From NCBI GenBank assembly GCA_015066225.1, contig SVOT01000001.1, positions 407,385-471,384 on the forward strand: DNA of 64,000 nucleotides, given 5' to 3'. The translations under genes and the position numbers were made by a program. The notes under the pieces were generated by a model. The model had not been told where the DNA came from. It did not search any database and saw only the letters and a program-made list of their open reading frames with translations. Of this stretch, positions 16,923 to 25,339 are shown in pieces. Source of the DNA: Oscillospiraceae bacterium (GTDB taxonomy: Bacteria > Bacillota > Clostridia > Oscillospirales > Acutalibacteraceae). Numbering within the stretch: the stretch's first letter is position 1; each line of letters opens with the position of its first letter.

Positions 16923-18091
16923 CATTTTTTCTTACTGTGAAATGTTTCTTCACCGATTCTTCTTATTGTGACATCTGCACTGAGGCTCACCTTTATGTTT
17001 TTAAAAGAAGCCTCCCAGTTATCCTTATATTTTTTGTAAAGCTCCGGCTCTTTTAGTCTGAGAAGCTTGCCGAAGCGTACCGCATCACCAAGATGCTCGC
17101 CCTGTAAAACAACAAGGGTGTTCTCTGCTTTTTTCAAAACCGCCTCACCTGCCGAAGTCTGAAAAGTTTCAAGCACTCCATCATCAGCACTGAAAAACTC
17201 TTCACCCTCAACCTCGTCAAGGTCACAGGATATTTCCACGCTGACATCATAGTGCAAGGTATTGTTTTCTTCATAGATTCTGTATTTCGTTTTGCCCTTA
17301 TTTATCAAAAACGTGGCTTTTTGTGAGTTAGGCAGGGTTGCCGTTATTTCACCTTTTTTGATTTTGTTGTTGAGAAAGGCAATGCCCTCTGCCGTTTCGC
17401 TGTCAATGTAACCCGAGAAAGATTTGTCTTTTCCGACAAGTGCACAGCCGTCAAGCTCATAATTTTCGTTTTCACCGCTTTGCTGTATTTTTATTGCGGG
17501 TATTGCGAGAATCGTGGTTTCATCCTTCATATAGTTTACGGCATCAATAATGCGTACTCTGGGAGTCAAGGACTGGTTGTAGCTTTCTTCGAGAAGATTT
17601 TCAAGAATTTCACTTTTAACTGCATCGGGCAAAAGCTTTGCTCTTACAACCTCCTCAGCAGTTGCATTTTTTGCCACACAGATTAACTGCGAGGGTCTTG
17701 AATCATAGTCACGCTCAAAAAAATCGAGAATATCGCTGAGATTTGAGTTTGCCGCTTTTTCTCCTACAACAATCACACGGTTGTGGGCATAAAGAGGCAG
17801 ATTACCGCTTTTGGTAACAAGGCTGTTAAGAGCCTTTGCAACTGTTTCGCCATTTGCAGAATATATTTTCGTTTTGTTTTCGCTGTTGCTGTCGCCACTT
17901 GGGCTACCGCTTTGCTCATTGTTCAGAATTTCAACACAAACGCTATAGCCATCATCGATGACATCAATGCCTATTCCCTGCATTATCATAAGCTCAGACA
18001 GCTCTGTTCCCGCACCCTCACAAGAGGAAAACAAAACAAAGCTTGTCATAACCACAACGAACAGCAAAAGCTTTTCAACCGTTTTTCGCAC
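16922..18091 (-). CDS. gerAC: Spore germination lipoprotein GerAC-like
   Basis: Lipoprotein subunit of the germinant receptor in the inner spore membrane. The 389 aa start with a signal peptide and lipobox LFSSC (Cys24). Family signatures are LMIMQGIGIDVIDDGYSVCVEI, a stretch like NRVIVVGEKAA and YKDNWEASFKNI near the C-terminus. The GTG start at 18091 follows GGAAGGGGG and lies inside gerAB (17-bp overlap). Last gene of the leftward gerA operon. Confidence 0.93.
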   Translation of the reverse strand: MRKTVEKLLLFVVVMTSFVLFSSCEGAGTELSELMIMQGIGIDVIDDGYSVCVEILNNEQSGSPSGDSNSENKTKIYSANGETVAKALNSLVTKSGNLPLYAHNRVIVVGEKAANSNLSDILDFFERDYDSRPSQLICVAKNATAEEVVRAKLLPDAVKSEILENLLEESYNQSLTPRVRIIDAVNYMKDETTILAIPAIKIQQSGENENYELDGCALVGKDKSFSGYIDSETAEGIAFLNNKIKKGEITATLPNSQKATFLINKGKTKYRIYEENNTLHYDVSVEISCDLDEVEGEEFFSADDGVLETFQTSAGEAVLKKAENTLVVLQGEHLGDAVRFGKLLRLKEPELYKKYKDNWEASFKNIKVSLSADVTIRRIGEETFHSKKK

Positions 18092-19163
18092 GCTTCAACC
18101 CCCTTCCGGCTACACACGAAATAATCAATATGCCCGGCAACACCACTACGGGTATAATATAAAGCACCACATTCAACGGCACCGACGACAGAAAACCGAA
18201 CCTTTTGACATCACCCGAAATAAACACAAGAATAAAGCCTATAATTGTGCTCAGACAAACGGATATAACCGTTTTTGATACCTTCGGGAAAATATATGAA
18301 ACACTTTTTATTACAATTATCATATACAGCGTCAGCTTTGAAACCACACAAAGAATCCATATAGCCGTTTCCAAGGCATCAAGCCTTTCAAGTAATCCGA
18401 ACTTTGCAAGAGATACTGCCGCATAAGTCGGGAAAAGCTGCGTATCCGCAAAGACACCAAGCGTTCCTACAACAAAAAACAATATAAAAACAAAAACAAT
18501 ACCGCTGAGAATCACCCACAGAATATAGTTTTTCAGTAATTTTTCTCTTATATTTTCAGAAAAAACAACGACTGCGCCGATGCCGGTTGCATGGGCAGAA
18601 AAAATCAGACTATCCTTGAGAAAATCCTCTGCACCGAACTCAAAAAGCGGTGTAAAATTCAAAAAATCCACCTCTTCTATGAGGGTCAGCATGGCAAAAA
18701 TTGTTGCACCCGTTACAATGACGGTAAAAACAATGCCCGCCCTTGCCAAAGCACCGATACCAAGAAGTGCCAAGGCTCCGCACACAGCAACTAAACCGAG
18801 AATAAAAAAGGTCATATCTGTCCCGGGGAACAGCTCCGAGCTTGCGAAAAGGTCAAAACGCGACGAGGTCATTATGGCATCAAGAAAATAAACTGCCCCG
18901 TAACACACGGCAACAATTTTAAAAGCAGCATTTCCCTGCAAGGACTGACCATAGCTGAGCCTTGTTTTTCGTTGCATTTTAATAAACAGGTATGACGGAA
19001 CGATGGCAACGAGATTAACCGCCACAAACACAACAGGGCGCAAAATTGAATCTGTGCTTGCTATTTTTATATCGGCGCTTGAGATATACATAAATAAAGT
19101 TCCCAGCATCGACAGATACAGCAACGAAAAAAACTGCGGTGCGCTGATACTTTTTTCAGTCAT
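18075..19163 (-). CDS. gerAB: Spore germination protein GerAB-like (endospore permease)
   Basis: Integral membrane subunit of the germinant receptor, APC-superfamily fold, about ten transmembrane helices. The 362 aa begin ISAPQFFSLLYLSMLGTLFM, a typical GerAB start, and LVAVCGALALLGIGALARAG and TLIEEVDFLNFTPLFEFG also match the family. It is likely to bind the germinant amino acid or transport ions. The start overlaps the gerAA stop by 8 bp; ATG after GAGGGG. Confidence 0.93.
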   Translation of the reverse strand: MTEKSISAPQFFSLLYLSMLGTLFMYISSADIKIASTDSILRPVVFVAVNLVAIVPSYLFIKMQRKTRLSYGQSLQGNAAFKIVAVCYGAVYFLDAIMTSSRFDLFASSELFPGTDMTFFILGLVAVCGALALLGIGALARAGIVFTVIVTGATIFAMLTLIEEVDFLNFTPLFEFGAEDFLKDSLIFSAHATGIGAVVVFSENIREKLLKNYILWVILSGIVFVFILFFVVGTLGVFADTQLFPTYAAVSLAKFGLLERLDALETAIWILCVVSKLTLYMIIVIKSVSYIFPKVSKTVISVCLSTIIGFILVFISGDVKRFGFLSSVPLNVVLYIIPVVVLPGILIISCVAGRGLKRAKNG

Positions 19164-20661
19164 TTTTACCCCTCATTTTCAATGCATTTATATCAAATAC
19201 CCGTTTACCCATTTTTTCCATATCCTGCCTGAATAACGAATCACGCCACATCGATTTATTATAGGGCGTAAAGGGTGCAAGATACGGTACGCCGTAGTCC
19301 GTCATTGAGCTAAGACTAATTATAAGTGCTGCCGCACCTATCATAATTCCGTAAAGCCCGGTAAAGCCGCCGATAATTATAAAGACTATACGCAACACGG
19401 AAATGGGCTGATACACCTCAGATGACACAAGCGAGCAGATTGCCGTCATAGCAACAACAATGAGCATTGGTGCACCGATAAGCCCCGCTGTAACCGCCGC
19501 ATCACCAATAACAAGAGCACCGACGATACTGACAGCGTGACCGATTGTTTTCGGCATTCTCAGCCCCGCTTCACGCACTATTTCATATATAAAGTGTATA
19601 ATCAATGCTTCAAGAGTCAGTGTAAACAAGGTGTTGCTTTCCATAATAACTATGTTGTAAAGCATATCATCCGGCAACATTTCCTGATGGAAAAGACCTA
19701 TGGAAACAAAGGTCCCCGGCAAGAAGATGCTTATTAAAAAAGCGACAAATCTTATAAGGCGCATAAACCCCGCAAAAAATGGACGGTTTATATAGTCATC
19801 AAGAGTCTGAAAGTTTTCAATAAACAATTTCGGCACAACAAGTGCAAAGGGCGTGCCGTCAACTATGACACCCACCTTTCCCTCGCAAAGCTTAGCCGCA
19901 AACGTATCGGGGCGCTGTGTCTGACCCGTCATTGAAAAAAGGCTTTTTCTGTTTGTATCAAGAGCTTTACGCAGGTAACCCGCCCCAAGAACAGTATCCA
20001 TATCAACTGCAGATAAACGTTTTTTCACCTCTGCCAAAGTGTCGGAGTTCACTCTGTCTTTCATATAGCAGACGATTATTCTCGTTTTACTTGTTTTGCC
20101 GATTTCCTGTGGTTCAATTTTCAGATTAGCTGTACACAGTCGCTTTCTTACGAGGGTAAGATTTGTTTTTATATTCTCTGTAAATCCCTCTCTTGACCCG
20201 AATTCCTGAACCTCTGTGTCAGGCTCCTGCAACGCTCTTTCGGGAATTTGCTGAACGCCGAAAATAATGCAGGTCTGCTCCCCCTCGACGAAAATCAGCA
20301 AGGTACCCCTTAACATATTCATTATTGCTTCATCGAGAGTTTTCGCTCTTCTTTGCTCTGTGCCGCATATAATATTATCACAGATGAAATCAATGGGGCT
20401 GTCCTCGGGCAGCTTGCCGCCGAACGTCAGAATCGGTCTTATTGCGTTATCAGCTATTCTCTGAGAGTTGCAAAGCCCGTCGCAGTTTGCAAAAACAACG
20501 CATTTACCCGCACAGTAGCCCTTTTTGACAACTATGTCAAAGCTACCCTCGAAAGCCTCTTTTATAATTCTGCCGTTTTCAACGGCATTTTTTCTTATAT
20601 CACCAAATGTTTCTTCTTGTATATTATTGAGAGGAACAAAAACATTATCAGCTTTTTCCAC
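19156..20661 (-). CDS. gerAA: Spore germination protein GerAA-like
   Basis: First subunit of the germinant receptor, placed in the inner spore membrane. The 501 aa have an N-terminal soluble domain (about 1-280), with DIVVKKGYCAGKC, GYLRKALDTNRKSLFSMTGQTQRPD and VGVIVDGTPFALVVP, followed by about five transmembrane helices (about 295-460), including FISIGLF-like and IGHAVSIVGALVIGDAAV segments. GTG start at 20661 with GAGGTGG upstream. Gene order gerAA-AB-AC is classic. Expression in the forespore under sigma-G is expected from the family, but no clean sigma-G box could be read upstream. Confidence 0.95.
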   Translation of the reverse strand: MEKADNVFVPLNNIQEETFGDIRKNAVENGRIIKEAFEGSFDIVVKKGYCAGKCVVFANCDGLCNSQRIADNAIRPILTFGGKLPEDSPIDFICDNIICGTEQRRAKTLDEAIMNMLRGTLLIFVEGEQTCIIFGVQQIPERALQEPDTEVQEFGSREGFTENIKTNLTLVRKRLCTANLKIEPQEIGKTSKTRIIVCYMKDRVNSDTLAEVKKRLSAVDMDTVLGAGYLRKALDTNRKSLFSMTGQTQRPDTFAAKLCEGKVGVIVDGTPFALVVPKLFIENFQTLDDYINRPFFAGFMRLIRFVAFLISIFLPGTFVSIGLFHQEMLPDDMLYNIVIMESNTLFTLTLEALIIHFIYEIVREAGLRMPKTIGHAVSIVGALVIGDAAVTAGLIGAPMLIVVAMTAICSLVSSEVYQPISVLRIVFIIIGGFTGLYGIMIGAAALIISLSSMTDYGVPYLAPFTPYNKSMWRDSLFRQDMEKMGKRVFDINALKMRGKND

Positions 20662-20741
20662 TTTACCACCTCAAAAAAATCTTTTCCGTTAAAATTGAGA
20701 ATATACCGTCGCAACAAGGAAAAAATACGTATGGTGATTTT

Positions 20742-21413
20742 ATGCTTGGAATGATAATTAAAACTTTTATAATTTACTGCACAGTTGCGGTCTGTGTCAG
20801 GCTTATGGGTAAAAGACAGCTTGGTGAACTGCAGCCGGGCGAGCTTGTGGTAACAATACTGATTTCAGAAATTGCCGCCGCTCCTATTTTTGATAATAGC
20901 GTTTCAATTTTAGGCACAATAGTTTCACTGTTGCTTCTTGTCAGTTTTGAAATAATAAGCTCGGTTTTATCTATGAAAAGCGTACGCTTCAGACTTCTGT
21001 CTGAGGGCAACCCAATAACTGTAATACGAAAAGGGAAGCTACAACTTCAAGAACTTAAAAAACTTCGTTTTACAATAAACGACATTCTCGCAGCACTAAG
21101 GCAAAAAGATATTTTTAATATTGAGGATGTTGAAAACGCAATTATCGAAACAAACGGAACACTTTCTGTTATGCTAAAAGCTGACAAACAACCGCTAACC
21201 CCGGAAACGAAAAACAAAAAGAAAGAACAGACAATACCCTGCCCCGTAGTTATTGACGGAAGAATTGTAAAAACAGCATTCAACGACTGCAATATAACAA
21301 TGGATGAAGTTAAAAAGAAAATAGAAAAAGAAAAGCTTAACCAGAACGAGATAGTATTAATGACCATAGACGAAAATAAAAAATACTATGTAATAACAAA
21401 AAAGGAGTGCTGA
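20742..21413 (+). CDS. DUF421 (YetF-like) membrane protein
   Basis: A 223-aa protein with an N-terminal three-helix membrane part (about 1-85, CVRLMGKRQLGELQPGELVVT, the hallmark DUF421 segment) and a cytosolic C-terminal beta domain. VIRKGKLQLQELKKLRFTINDILAALR and VEYAI-like signatures are the second family block. Members include B. subtilis YetF/YrbG and the DUF421 proteins near spoVA. It diverges from gerAA across 80 bases and is coupled to the DUF4363 gene, so a sporulation or spore-membrane role is likely. ATG after GGTGATTTT. Confidence 0.9.
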   Translation: MLGMIIKTFIIYCTVAVCVRLMGKRQLGELQPGELVVTILISEIAAAPIFDNSVSILGTIVSLLLLVSFEIISSVLSMKSVRFRLLSEGNPITVIRKGKLQLQELKKLRFTINDILAALRQKDIFNIEDVENAIIETNGTLSVMLKADKQPLTPETKNKKKEQTIPCPVVIDGRIVKTAFNDCNITMDEVKKKIEKEKLNQNEIVLMTIDENKKYYVITKKEC

Positions 21414-21415
21414 CA

Positions 21416-21796
21416 ATGAACAGAACCGTTATCGCCGTTATATTGCTCGTTGTTGCGGTGGCGCTGGGCATAACCTGCCACTTTTATGTGAAAAACACCT
21501 GCGACTCAATGCTGACGCTGGTTGACGACGTATTAGAAGAAGCAATAACAGAAAACACAGTAAAAGTTAACTCCTCAACGGTTCTTCTGAACTCACAATG
21601 GAAATCAAAAAAATTTTTATTCAATTTTTTCCTTGGTCAGAACGATTTTTCAACCGTTGAAGCTTATATCGGGAATGCATTATTATATTCTGAAATACAG
21701 GATAATGAAGCCTTAGTGATATGTTTGAGTGAACTCAGAGAGGAGCTCCGTCGCATTAAACGGTCAAATGACCTTGATTTACAGACAGCACTCTAG
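21416..21796 (+). CDS. DUF4363 membrane-anchored protein
   Basis: A 126-aa protein with one N-terminal membrane anchor (VIAVILLVVAVALGITCHF) and a helical outer part containing NSQWKSKKFLFNFFLGQNDFSTVEAYI, as in DUF4363. This family regularly follows DUF421 in Clostridia. The ATG at 21416 sits 8 bases after AAAGGAG; an in-frame GTG at 21407 is the alternative. Function unknown, probably a partner of the DUF421 protein. Confidence 0.8.
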   Translation: MNRTVIAVILLVVAVALGITCHFYVKNTCDSMLTLVDDVLEEAITENTVKVNSSTVLLNSQWKSKKFLFNFFLGQNDFSTVEAYIGNALLYSEIQDNEALVICLSELREELRRIKRSNDLDLQTAL

Positions 21797-21820
21797 GGTG
21801 CAAAATCTTGTGAAAAACTA

Positions 21821-21849
21821 TTGAAAATCAGCGTTTACGGGTATATAAT
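21821..21849 (+). promoter_or_regulatory. Sigma-A promoter of the NfeD-SPFH operon
   Basis: TTGAAA (21821-21826), 17-base spacer, TATAAT (21844-21849). Perfect -10. Confidence 0.87.
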
Positions 21850-21902
21850 TTATGTGAGAAGTCACAAAATACCACAAAAAACAGAAAGGGTGTGAAGATA
21901 CA

Positions 21903-22343
21903 ATGACTTTCATCTGGCTCGGTCTGCTCGTTGCTTTTATAATAATAGAAGCATCTACAGCGCAGCTTGTCACCGTGTGGTTTGCTGTGGGCTCCCTCGC
22001 CGCACTCATCACTTCGATTTTCACCGAAAGCATTTTGGTGCAAATCCTTATTTTTGTGTTGATCTCGGCAATTACGCTTGCTGTGACACGACCATTTGTA
22101 AAAAAGGTCACAAAAGGCAAAAAGCAACCCACAAATGCAGATATGTACATAAATCAAGAGGGTGTTGTCACCGAAAGAATTGATAATATATCTGCAAAGG
22201 GTCTTGTAAAGGTAAAGGGCTCCGTGTGGACAGCACGAACCGAAACCGACGATATCAGCCTGCAAGAGGGCACTCGTGTAAGGGTAAAAAAAATAGACGG
22301 TGTTAAACTGATAGTTACACCCGTCGAATATGTTAATAAATAG
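21903..22343 (+). CDS. NfeD-family membrane protein
   Basis: A 146-aa short NfeD protein: two to three transmembrane segments (about 1-60; ITLAVTRPFVKKVTKG at the membrane border) and a C-terminal OB-fold beta barrel (about 80-146, INQEGVVTERIDN, GLVKVKGSVWTA, VKKIDGVKLIVTPV). NfeD proteins pair with stomatin/SPFH proteins and are thought to take part in membrane microdomains or membrane protein quality control. The SPFH gene follows after 11 bases, the standard arrangement. Confidence 0.92.
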   Translation: MTFIWLGLLVAFIIIEASTAQLVTVWFAVGSLAALITSIFTESILVQILIFVLISAITLAVTRPFVKKVTKGKKQPTNADMYINQEGVVTERIDNISAKGLVKVKGSVWTARTETDDISLQEGTRVRVKKIDGVKLIVTPVEYVNK

Positions 22344-22354
22344 GAGGTTTTTCT

Positions 22355-23308
22355 ATGTCATTAATTACATTAGGTCTGGAAATCAGCGGAGGTATATTCG
22401 CAATACTTGCCGTTCTGGCAGTTTTGATTTTACTTGTTGTTTCAAACATCAAAATTGTTCCCCAATCAAAGGCATACGTTATTGAAAGATTAGGTGCATA
22501 CCATACCACATGGGAAACGGGCTTTCACGTGAAAATCCCGTTTATTGAAAAGGTGGCAAAAATCGTTTCTCTTAAAGAACAGGTTGTTGACTTCCCGCCA
22601 CAGCCCGTTATCACCAAAGATAACGTTACAATGCAGATTGACACGGTTGTCTTCTTCCAGATAACCGACCCCAAGCTTTATTGCTACGGTGTTGAATCCC
22701 CCATTTCTGCTATTGAAAACCTTTCCGCAACAACTCTCCGTAACATCATCGGTGAGCTTGAGCTTGACCACACACTCACCTCACGTGATACAATCAATGC
22801 AAAAATCAGAGGTATTCTTGATGAAGCAACAGACCCTTGGGGTATAAAGGTTAACAGAGTTGAGCTCAAAAACATTCTTCCGCCCCGCGAAATTCAGGAT
22901 GCTATGGAAAAGCAGATGAAGGCAGAGCGCGAAAGACGTGAAAGCATCCTCCGTGCGGAGGGTGAAAAAGCAAGCCAGGTGCTTATTGCAGAGGGTAGAA
23001 AAGAAGCTCTCATATTGAGTGCAGAGGCAGACAAACAGGCCGCCATACTTCACGCAGAGGCCGTTAAGGAATCAAAAATACGCGAAGCCGAAGGTGAAGC
23101 AGATGCTATTCTCGCAATCCAGAAGGCACAGGCTGAAGGTATCAGAATGATTAATGAAGCCGCACCCTCAAAGGGCTACCTTTCTCTCAAGGGTATGGAG
23201 GCATTCGAGAAAGCGGCTAACGGCCAGGCAACAAAGATTATTGTTCCCTCAGACTTACAGAGCCTTGCAGGTGTAACAGGAAGTGTAAAGGAGTTCTTAA
23301 AGGACTGA
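22355..23308 (+). CDS. SPFH/stomatin-like protein (QmcA type)
   Basis: A 317-aa membrane-anchored protein. One N-terminal helix (about 10-30) is followed by the SPFH domain with VPQSKAYVIERLGAYH, KEQVVDFPPQPVITKDNV and NIIGELELDHTLTSRD. A long Ala/Glu-rich coiled coil (about 185-265, KQMKAERERRESILRAEGE) and a C-terminal tail follow. Proteins of this type oligomerise into ring-like assemblies and organise membrane domains. ATG after AGGAGG. Together with NfeD and the next gene it forms a three-gene unit. Confidence 0.95.
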   Translation: MSLITLGLEISGGIFAILAVLAVLILLVVSNIKIVPQSKAYVIERLGAYHTTWETGFHVKIPFIEKVAKIVSLKEQVVDFPPQPVITKDNVTMQIDTVVFFQITDPKLYCYGVESPISAIENLSATTLRNIIGELELDHTLTSRDTINAKIRGILDEATDPWGIKVNRVELKNILPPREIQDAMEKQMKAERERRESILRAEGEKASQVLIAEGRKEALILSAEADKQAAILHAEAVKESKIREAEGEADAILAIQKAQAEGIRMINEAAPSKGYLSLKGMEAFEKAANGQATKIIVPSDLQSLAGVTGSVKEFLKD

Positions 23309-23312
23309 TTTA

Positions 23313-23858
23313 ATGGAAAACTACAAAGATTTTGAATGGATAAATGCAGAGCTTCTGCCCGATGAATATGTGTTATGGAAGGGTAAACCCTCAGACAAAC
23401 ATATTCTTTCAACTTCGGATATCGTTTTTATCCCATTCAGTATTATCTGGTGCGGCTTTGCACTGTTTTGGGAAACCGGAGTGTTGTTTTCTGACAGCCC
23501 GTTCTTCTTTAAACTGTTTGGCATTCCCTTTGTATGTGTGGGTCTGTATATGCTGTTCGGCAGGTTTATCCACCAAAAAATTCTTTTAAAAGAAACGTTT
23601 TATGTTCTCACAAACAGGCGTGCAATATTTTACCGCAAAAGGAAAATTGCCTACTGTGATTATCTCAGCGAAAACAACATTCAAATAAAATTGAAGAAAA
23701 ACGGTATTGGAACAATAAGCTTTGGTAGTGCAGACAACGGTTTTTCAAACGGCGATTGGGTCTTTGGCAATTTCAAATCAGGCTTTTCTGAATTTGTTAA
23801 CATTCCCGATGCACAATCCGTTCACAGATTAATAACACAGAAAAAAATACAAAAATAA
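23313..23858 (+). CDS. Membrane protein with bacterial PH-like domain
   Basis: A 181-aa protein, unnamed. It starts with a segment typical of bacterial PH proteins (LLPDEYVLWKGKP), followed by two transmembrane helices (about 35-57 and 65-85). The C-terminal part is beta-rich (ETFYVLTNRRAIFYRKRKIAYCDY, then NIPDAQSVHRLI), like bPH domains of the YdbT/YvbH kind. The gap to the SPFH gene is 4 bases, so it belongs to the NfeD-SPFH operon and may act with that membrane complex. Function unknown. Confidence 0.7.
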   Translation: MENYKDFEWINAELLPDEYVLWKGKPSDKHILSTSDIVFIPFSIIWCGFALFWETGVLFSDSPFFFKLFGIPFVCVGLYMLFGRFIHQKILLKETFYVLTNRRAIFYRKRKIAYCDYLSENNIQIKLKKNGIGTISFGSADNGFSNGDWVFGNFKSGFSEFVNIPDAQSVHRLITQKKIQK

Positions 23859-23866
23859 TTTATAGC

Positions 23867-23904
23867 AAAAATCCTTGCAATGATTTTCATTGCAAGGATT
23901 TTTT
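23867..23904. terminator. Bidirectional terminator between PH-like gene and MATE gene
   Basis: AAAAATCCTTGCAATGA, TTT loop, TCATTGCAAGGATTTTTT; a perfect stem between convergent genes that reaches the MATE stop codon. Confidence 0.9.
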
Positions 23905-25237
23905 ATTGCTTCAATTTTTTTCGCATTACGCCGATTGCAAAGGCTGTTGACATAACCGTGGCAACCGTCCAGCCAATGGGCCATGAATACCATATACCCT
24001 GATAACCCCAGACAGGTGCAAAAGCAAATGCCAATACAACTCGCAGAATTAAATCGGTAAAGGTTGCAACCATAAACAGCTTCATTGACCCCGTACCGCG
24101 AAGAATGCCGTCACCAACAAGTTTAAGACCGATAAAGCAGAAAAACGGCGACACGGTTTTTAAAAAGGCTGAGCCCGAATCCAAAGCCATGGCAGAGCCG
24201 TCACCCTCCATAAACACCTCTATTAAACTGCCGTTAAAGAAAAGATAAACTGCAGCAAAAACACAACCCGTTACCATTACCATTACAGAGCCGCACTTAA
24301 ATCCCGCTTTTATTCTTGAATACGTGCCCGCCCCAAGGTTTTGCGCCGTAAAGCCCGAAACACCGTTACCAAAAGTACACAGGGCGTTGATAGTGAAGGT
24401 GTTGAGCTTTATTGCGGCAGAATAGCCCGCTATAACAGACGAGCCAAAGCCGTTTATAAGCTTCTGAATAAACACGTTACCAACCGAAACAAAGCTTTGT
24501 TGAAGAACGCTGGGGATGGAAATAGCTGCCATACGTCGAAGAAGCTCAAATGAAAAAATCGGTGCTCTGCCATCACTATGAAGCTTATTAAGGTGTCTGA
24601 ACAATGTCAACAATGAAAGAATACCTGCCAAGCCTTGAGCTATGAAGGTTGCCCAGGCAACACCCGAAACACCCCAACCGAAGCTTGCAACAAACACATA
24701 GTCGAGAATAACATTAAGAACAGACGAAAAAATTAAAAAGTAAAGAGAGGTTTTGGAATCCCCCAAGGACGTGAATATTCCGTTTGCGATGTTGTAAACA
24801 AAAAGGAATATAAAGCCACCGAGATATATTTCGAGATACGTGGCAGAATCTCTGAAAATGTTTTCAGGTGTATCGATAGCTTCCATAAGATCAGGGGTAA
24901 GAAGTATGCCGAAAAGAGTCAACAGCCCACCAATGACGAGCGATGAAATCAACGCTGTTGTTGATGCAGTTTTAACCCTTTTATTTTCTTTTGCACCGAA
25001 AAGCTGAGAGATAACAACGCTGCAACCGATGTTGCAACCAACGGCAACAGCATTGAAAATATTTACTATGGGGTACGATGCACCAACAGCCGCCAACGCA
25101 TCCTCACCCGCAAAGCGACCTGCTATAAGGCTGTCGGCTATGCTGTACATTTGCTGAAAAACAACGCTGATAAACAGCGGCATTGTAAATTTCAGCAAAA
25201 CGCCGTTAACTTTTCCTTTCGTTAAATCTCTTGCCAT
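23903..25237 (-). CDS. MATE-family multidrug/sodium antiporter
   Basis: A 444-aa membrane protein with about twelve transmembrane helices in two similar halves. The start VNGVLLKFTMPLFISVVFQQMYSIADSLIAGRF-type segment is typical of the DinF/NorM branch common in Clostridia, and VAVGCNIGCSVVISQLFGA is the second family block. Exports cationic or metabolic compounds using a Na+ or H+ gradient; the substrate cannot be read. ATG after CGGAGATATGATTTT; strong own promoter. Monocistronic. Confidence 0.93.
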   Translation of the reverse strand: MARDLTKGKVNGVLLKFTMPLFISVVFQQMYSIADSLIAGRFAGEDALAAVGASYPIVNIFNAVAVGCNIGCSVVISQLFGAKENKRVKTASTTALISSLVIGGLLTLFGILLTPDLMEAIDTPENIFRDSATYLEIYLGGFIFLFVYNIANGIFTSLGDSKTSLYFLIFSSVLNVILDYVFVASFGWGVSGVAWATFIAQGLAGILSLLTLFRHLNKLHSDGRAPIFSFELLRRMAAISIPSVLQQSFVSVGNVFIQKLINGFGSSVIAGYSAAIKLNTFTINALCTFGNGVSGFTAQNLGAGTYSRIKAGFKCGSVMVMVTGCVFAAVYLFFNGSLIEVFMEGDGSAMALDSGSAFLKTVSPFFCFIGLKLVGDGILRGTGSMKLFMVATFTDLILRVVLAFAFAPVWGYQGIWYSWPIGWTVATVMSTAFAIGVMRKKLKQ

Positions 25238-25267
25238 AAAATCATATCTCCGTTTTAGTTTAATAGT

Positions 25268-25296
25268 ATTATAAAAGAGTATTCTTGTTTTGTAAA
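25268..25296 (-). promoter_or_regulatory. Sigma-A promoter of the MATE gene
   Basis: Minus strand TTTACA (25291-25296), 17-base spacer, TATAAT (25268-25273). Confidence 0.82.
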
Positions 25297-25339
25297 TGAA
25301 CTCATTTTAGAAAAACCGAAAAAAACAGAGGTGGTTTTT

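Noticed and set aside
20662..20741. Sigma-G type promoter boxes upstream of gerAA or the DUF421 gene
   Set aside because: GAATA-like and CATA-like fragments occur, but spacing and -10 match are too poor to call.
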